Shown here: positions 4,729-5,368 of the stretch, one piece after another | Layout of the letters: the number at the start of each line of letters is the position of its first letter | Position numbering within the stretch: position 1 is the stretch's first letter | NCBI GenBank assembly: GCA_022801475.1 | Contig: JAAWSH010000131.1 | Coordinates: 1 to 5,368, forward strand | Direction: 5' to 3' | Length of the DNA stretch: 5,368 nt | Source: Acutalibacter sp. | GTDB taxonomy: Bacteria > Bacillota > Clostridia > Oscillospirales > Acutalibacteraceae | Translations under genes and position numbers: made by a program | Notes under the pieces: model-generated | What the model was told of the DNA's origin: nothing | What the model saw: the letters and a program-made list of their open reading frames with translations, nothing else | The model's database searches: none

Positions 4729-4875
4729 ATGACAGAGAAAGAGCGGCAAGACACAAAGATGGCTACACTCTATGAGTTGCGGTTGCTTTTTACAAATGGT
4801 GAAAAGCGGGAATACTCAACGGAGGAAATAGTCGAACTGCTGGACAAAATTGCAATGGCAAAGGACCAAAAATAA
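4729..4875 (+). CDS. Cassette 2 ORF A: 48 aa helical protein, unknown function
   Basis: Seen: begins MTEKERQDTKMATLYELRLL, then FTNGEKREYSTEEIVELLDK, and ends IAMAKDQK. It is highly charged with two helices around a polar turn and has no recognised domain. ATG 4729-4731 is preceded by AAAAGGAAGGAG with 8-nt spacing and by the consensus promoter at 4669. It is a diverged paralogue of the 4223 ORF, with the same place, size and Tyr-Ser-Thr-Glu-Glu core. Too short for usual ORF cut-offs, it is supported by its promoter, ribosome binding site and conservation of position. Confidence 0.7.
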   Translation: MTEKERQDTKMATLYELRLLFTNGEKREYSTEEIVELLDKIAMAKDQK

Positions 4876-4882
4876 CCAGGAG

Positions 4883-4905
4883 AAGGGGCGATCAATTCGC
4901 CCCTT
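4883..4905 (+). other. Intercistronic hairpin, cassette 2
   Basis: AAGGGGCGA (4883-4891) pairs perfectly with TCGCCCCTT (4897-4905), with a 5-nt loop. It stands where the 4372 hairpin stands in cassette 1, with the same GGGGCG core but a different loop and flanks. No T-run follows. A stem kept while loop sequence changes suggests selection for structure. Confidence 0.65.
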
Positions 4906-4937
4906 ACTCTGCGTATTGAATCGTTGGAGTTGATGAA

Positions 4938-5108
4938 ATGTCGGAAAAAAAGGAAACGCCTCAGGAAAGATACCATAAAGCACACACTGTCAATGTGAAT
5001 ATCCGGCTGATGAAAAATACAGAGCAGGATATCATTGAAAAACTCGCCAGCGTGCCCAACAAGGCCGGATATATTAAAAGCCTTATCCGGGCCGATATGG
5101 AAAAATGA
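4938..5108 (+). CDS. Cassette 2 ORF B: 56 aa RHH-like DNA-binding protein
   Basis: Seen: MSEKKETPQERYHKAHTVN (1-19), strand VNIRLMKN (20-27), helix TEQDIIEKLASV (28-39), then NKAGYIKSLIRADMEK (41-56). The last block is identical to B1 except one residue, while the strand (VNIRL against VTIRF) and first helix differ. In RHH proteins the strand contacts bases and the helices make the dimer. If the fold is right, B1 and B2 may form mixed dimers but read somewhat different sites (inference). ATG 4938-4940 follows GGAG by 8 nt. It is the last gene before the integrase leader. Confidence 0.75.
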   Translation: MSEKKETPQERYHKAHTVNVNIRLMKNTEQDIIEKLASVPNKAGYIKSLIRADMEK

Positions 5109-5111
5109 AAA

Positions 5112-5289
5112 CCGCCCCCAGTACTCACAACTTGGCTGGCACCAAGCCGACACCAGGGGCGGCAGACGACATGCACGGGATAGGGTGCAATGCCAAATTA
5201 GCAGTAATATTGTACCCCATCCCGCCCAAAAAATCAAGGGGGATGGGGTATTCCCGTCCCTCTTTTTTAGAAAGGACGGTTTTTATTTT
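5112..5289 (+). promoter_or_regulatory. Attenuator-like structured leader of the integrase gene
   Basis: No ORF is supported. Elements in order: CCGCCCC/GGGGCGG (5112-5118 with 5156-5162) enclosing CTTGG/CCAAG (5131-5135 with 5142-5146); P1 GGGATAGGGT (5177-5186); P2 TACCCCATCCC (5213-5223); P3 GGGATGGGGTA (5240-5250); P4 CCCGTCCC (5253-5260); P5 AAAGGACGG (5271-5279). P1:P2 pairs 9 of 10, P2:P3 pairs 11 of 11, P3:P4 forms the terminator, and P4:P5 (CCGTCC:GGACGG) covers the putative Shine-Dalgarno, which lies about 13 nt before the ATG. These pairings exclude each other in the order expected of an attenuator. Pairing is seen; switching is inferred. I recognise no known riboswitch class. Confidence 0.55.
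5236..5268 (+). terminator. Intrinsic terminator just upstream of the integrase
   Basis: AAGGGGGATGGG (5236-5247), loop GTATT, CCCGTCCCTCTT (5253-5264): a 12-bp stem with two G-U pairs, running into six Ts (5263-5268). It would stop cassette 2 transcripts before the integrase ATG at 5290 unless the 5' arm is captured by P2 at 5213-5223. Confidence 0.75.
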
Positions 5290-5368
5290 ATGAAAAAACG
5301 AAAGGACGGACGCTATCAGAAAAAAGTCACCCTATCCGACGGCCGGCAGAAGCTGGTCTATGGCCGCA
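5290..5368 (+). CDS. int: Tyrosine recombinase/integrase, N-terminal end only (runs off the window)
   Basis: Seen: 26 codons, MKKRKDGRYQKKVTLSDGRQ followed by KLVYGR, still open at the window edge. The pattern KRKDGRYxxKVTLxDGRxKxVYG is the AP2-like arm-type DNA-binding domain of Tn916-family and prophage tyrosine integrases (Arm-DNA-bind family). Role by family: binds arm sites and catalyses site-specific integration and excision; the catalytic domain lies beyond the window. Start: ATG 5290-5292. AAAGGA at 5271-5276 is the only ribosome binding site candidate; its 13-nt spacing is long and it sits in a possible hairpin. No recognisable excisionase gene lies just upstream; the B-type small proteins occupy that place. 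Confidence 0.85.
   Translation, partial: MKKRKDGRYQKKVTLSDGRQKLVYGR

Larger units (their letters stand above)
4102..5108 (+). repeat. Tandem duplication of a two-gene cassette (about 507-bp unit, two copies plus a third boundary)
   Basis: The boundary CCGCCCCCGGTGCTGGGCG (4102) recurs as CCGCCCCCGATGCTGGGCG at 4609 and as a truncated CCGCCCCCAGTACT at 5112: periods of 507 and 503 bp. Between boundaries the order is the same: extended -10 promoter, short acidic ORF A, GC-rich hairpin, RHH-like ORF B. B1 and B2 are about 73% identical by eye at the protein level. A1 and A2 share only their start, the Tyr-Ser/Thr-Thr-Glu-Glu core and the acidic/Lys character. So the duplication is old and the two parts have diverged at different rates. 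Confidence 0.8.

Noticed and set aside
4770..5237. Minus-strand frames with hydrophobic segments over cassette 2
   Set aside because: They run antisense through two promoters, two small genes with strong ribosome binding sites, and the leader. The similar minus frame over cassette 1 is explained by the duplication of B.

Overview
The window looks like one end of an integrated mobile element, most likely a prophage or phage-like integrative element, in a gut-type Firmicute of the class Clostridia. This host guess is an inference from protein style (phage replisome organizer plus DnaC, DUF1902/HicA pair, Tn916-type integrase N-terminus), strong AGGAGG-like ribosome binding sites and mosaic base composition. 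No rRNA, tRNA or housekeeping gene fixes the taxon.

Left half, minus strand (about 2900 down to 74): an early/replication module read leftwards. In transcription order it holds a tiny ribbon-helix-helix (RHH) protein whose frame breaks early, a short Ala/Arg-repeat protein of unknown role, a 176-bp structured gap, a Lar-like zinc-ribbon protein, a phage replication initiator with an HNH nuclease domain embedded in it, and a DnaC/IstB-type helicase loader. The last three overlap one another (20 bp, then a 4-bp GTGA overlap) and look translationally coupled. The initiator gene is a composition mosaic: the N-terminal/HNH half is AT-rich, the C-terminal half GC-rich, and the linker carries tandem and inverted repeats that could be an intragenic origin.

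Middle, plus strand (2933-4097): an intact DUF1902 (HicB-like) antitoxin gene followed by a wrecked hicA toxin gene (two frame breaks), a probable gene fragment of unknown identity, a perfect 11-bp-arm palindrome, and a coiled-coil protein with five tandem heptads.

Right half, plus strand (4102-5368): a two-gene cassette present twice in tandem with a period of about 505 bp. Each copy has a near-consensus extended -10 promoter, a 48-49 aa acidic ORF (A), a GC-rich intercistronic hairpin, and a 56 aa RHH-like ORF (B). A third copy of the GC-rich boundary sequence starts a 180-nt leader with no gene. That leader contains competing RNA pairings: an anti-antiterminator, an antiterminator, a strong intrinsic terminator with a U-run, and a hairpin over the Shine-Dalgarno. 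It leads directly into a tyrosine integrase gene cut off by the window end. The most interesting hypothesis is that the duplicated A/B cassettes are a small regulatory system whose transcripts run into an attenuator controlling the integrase.
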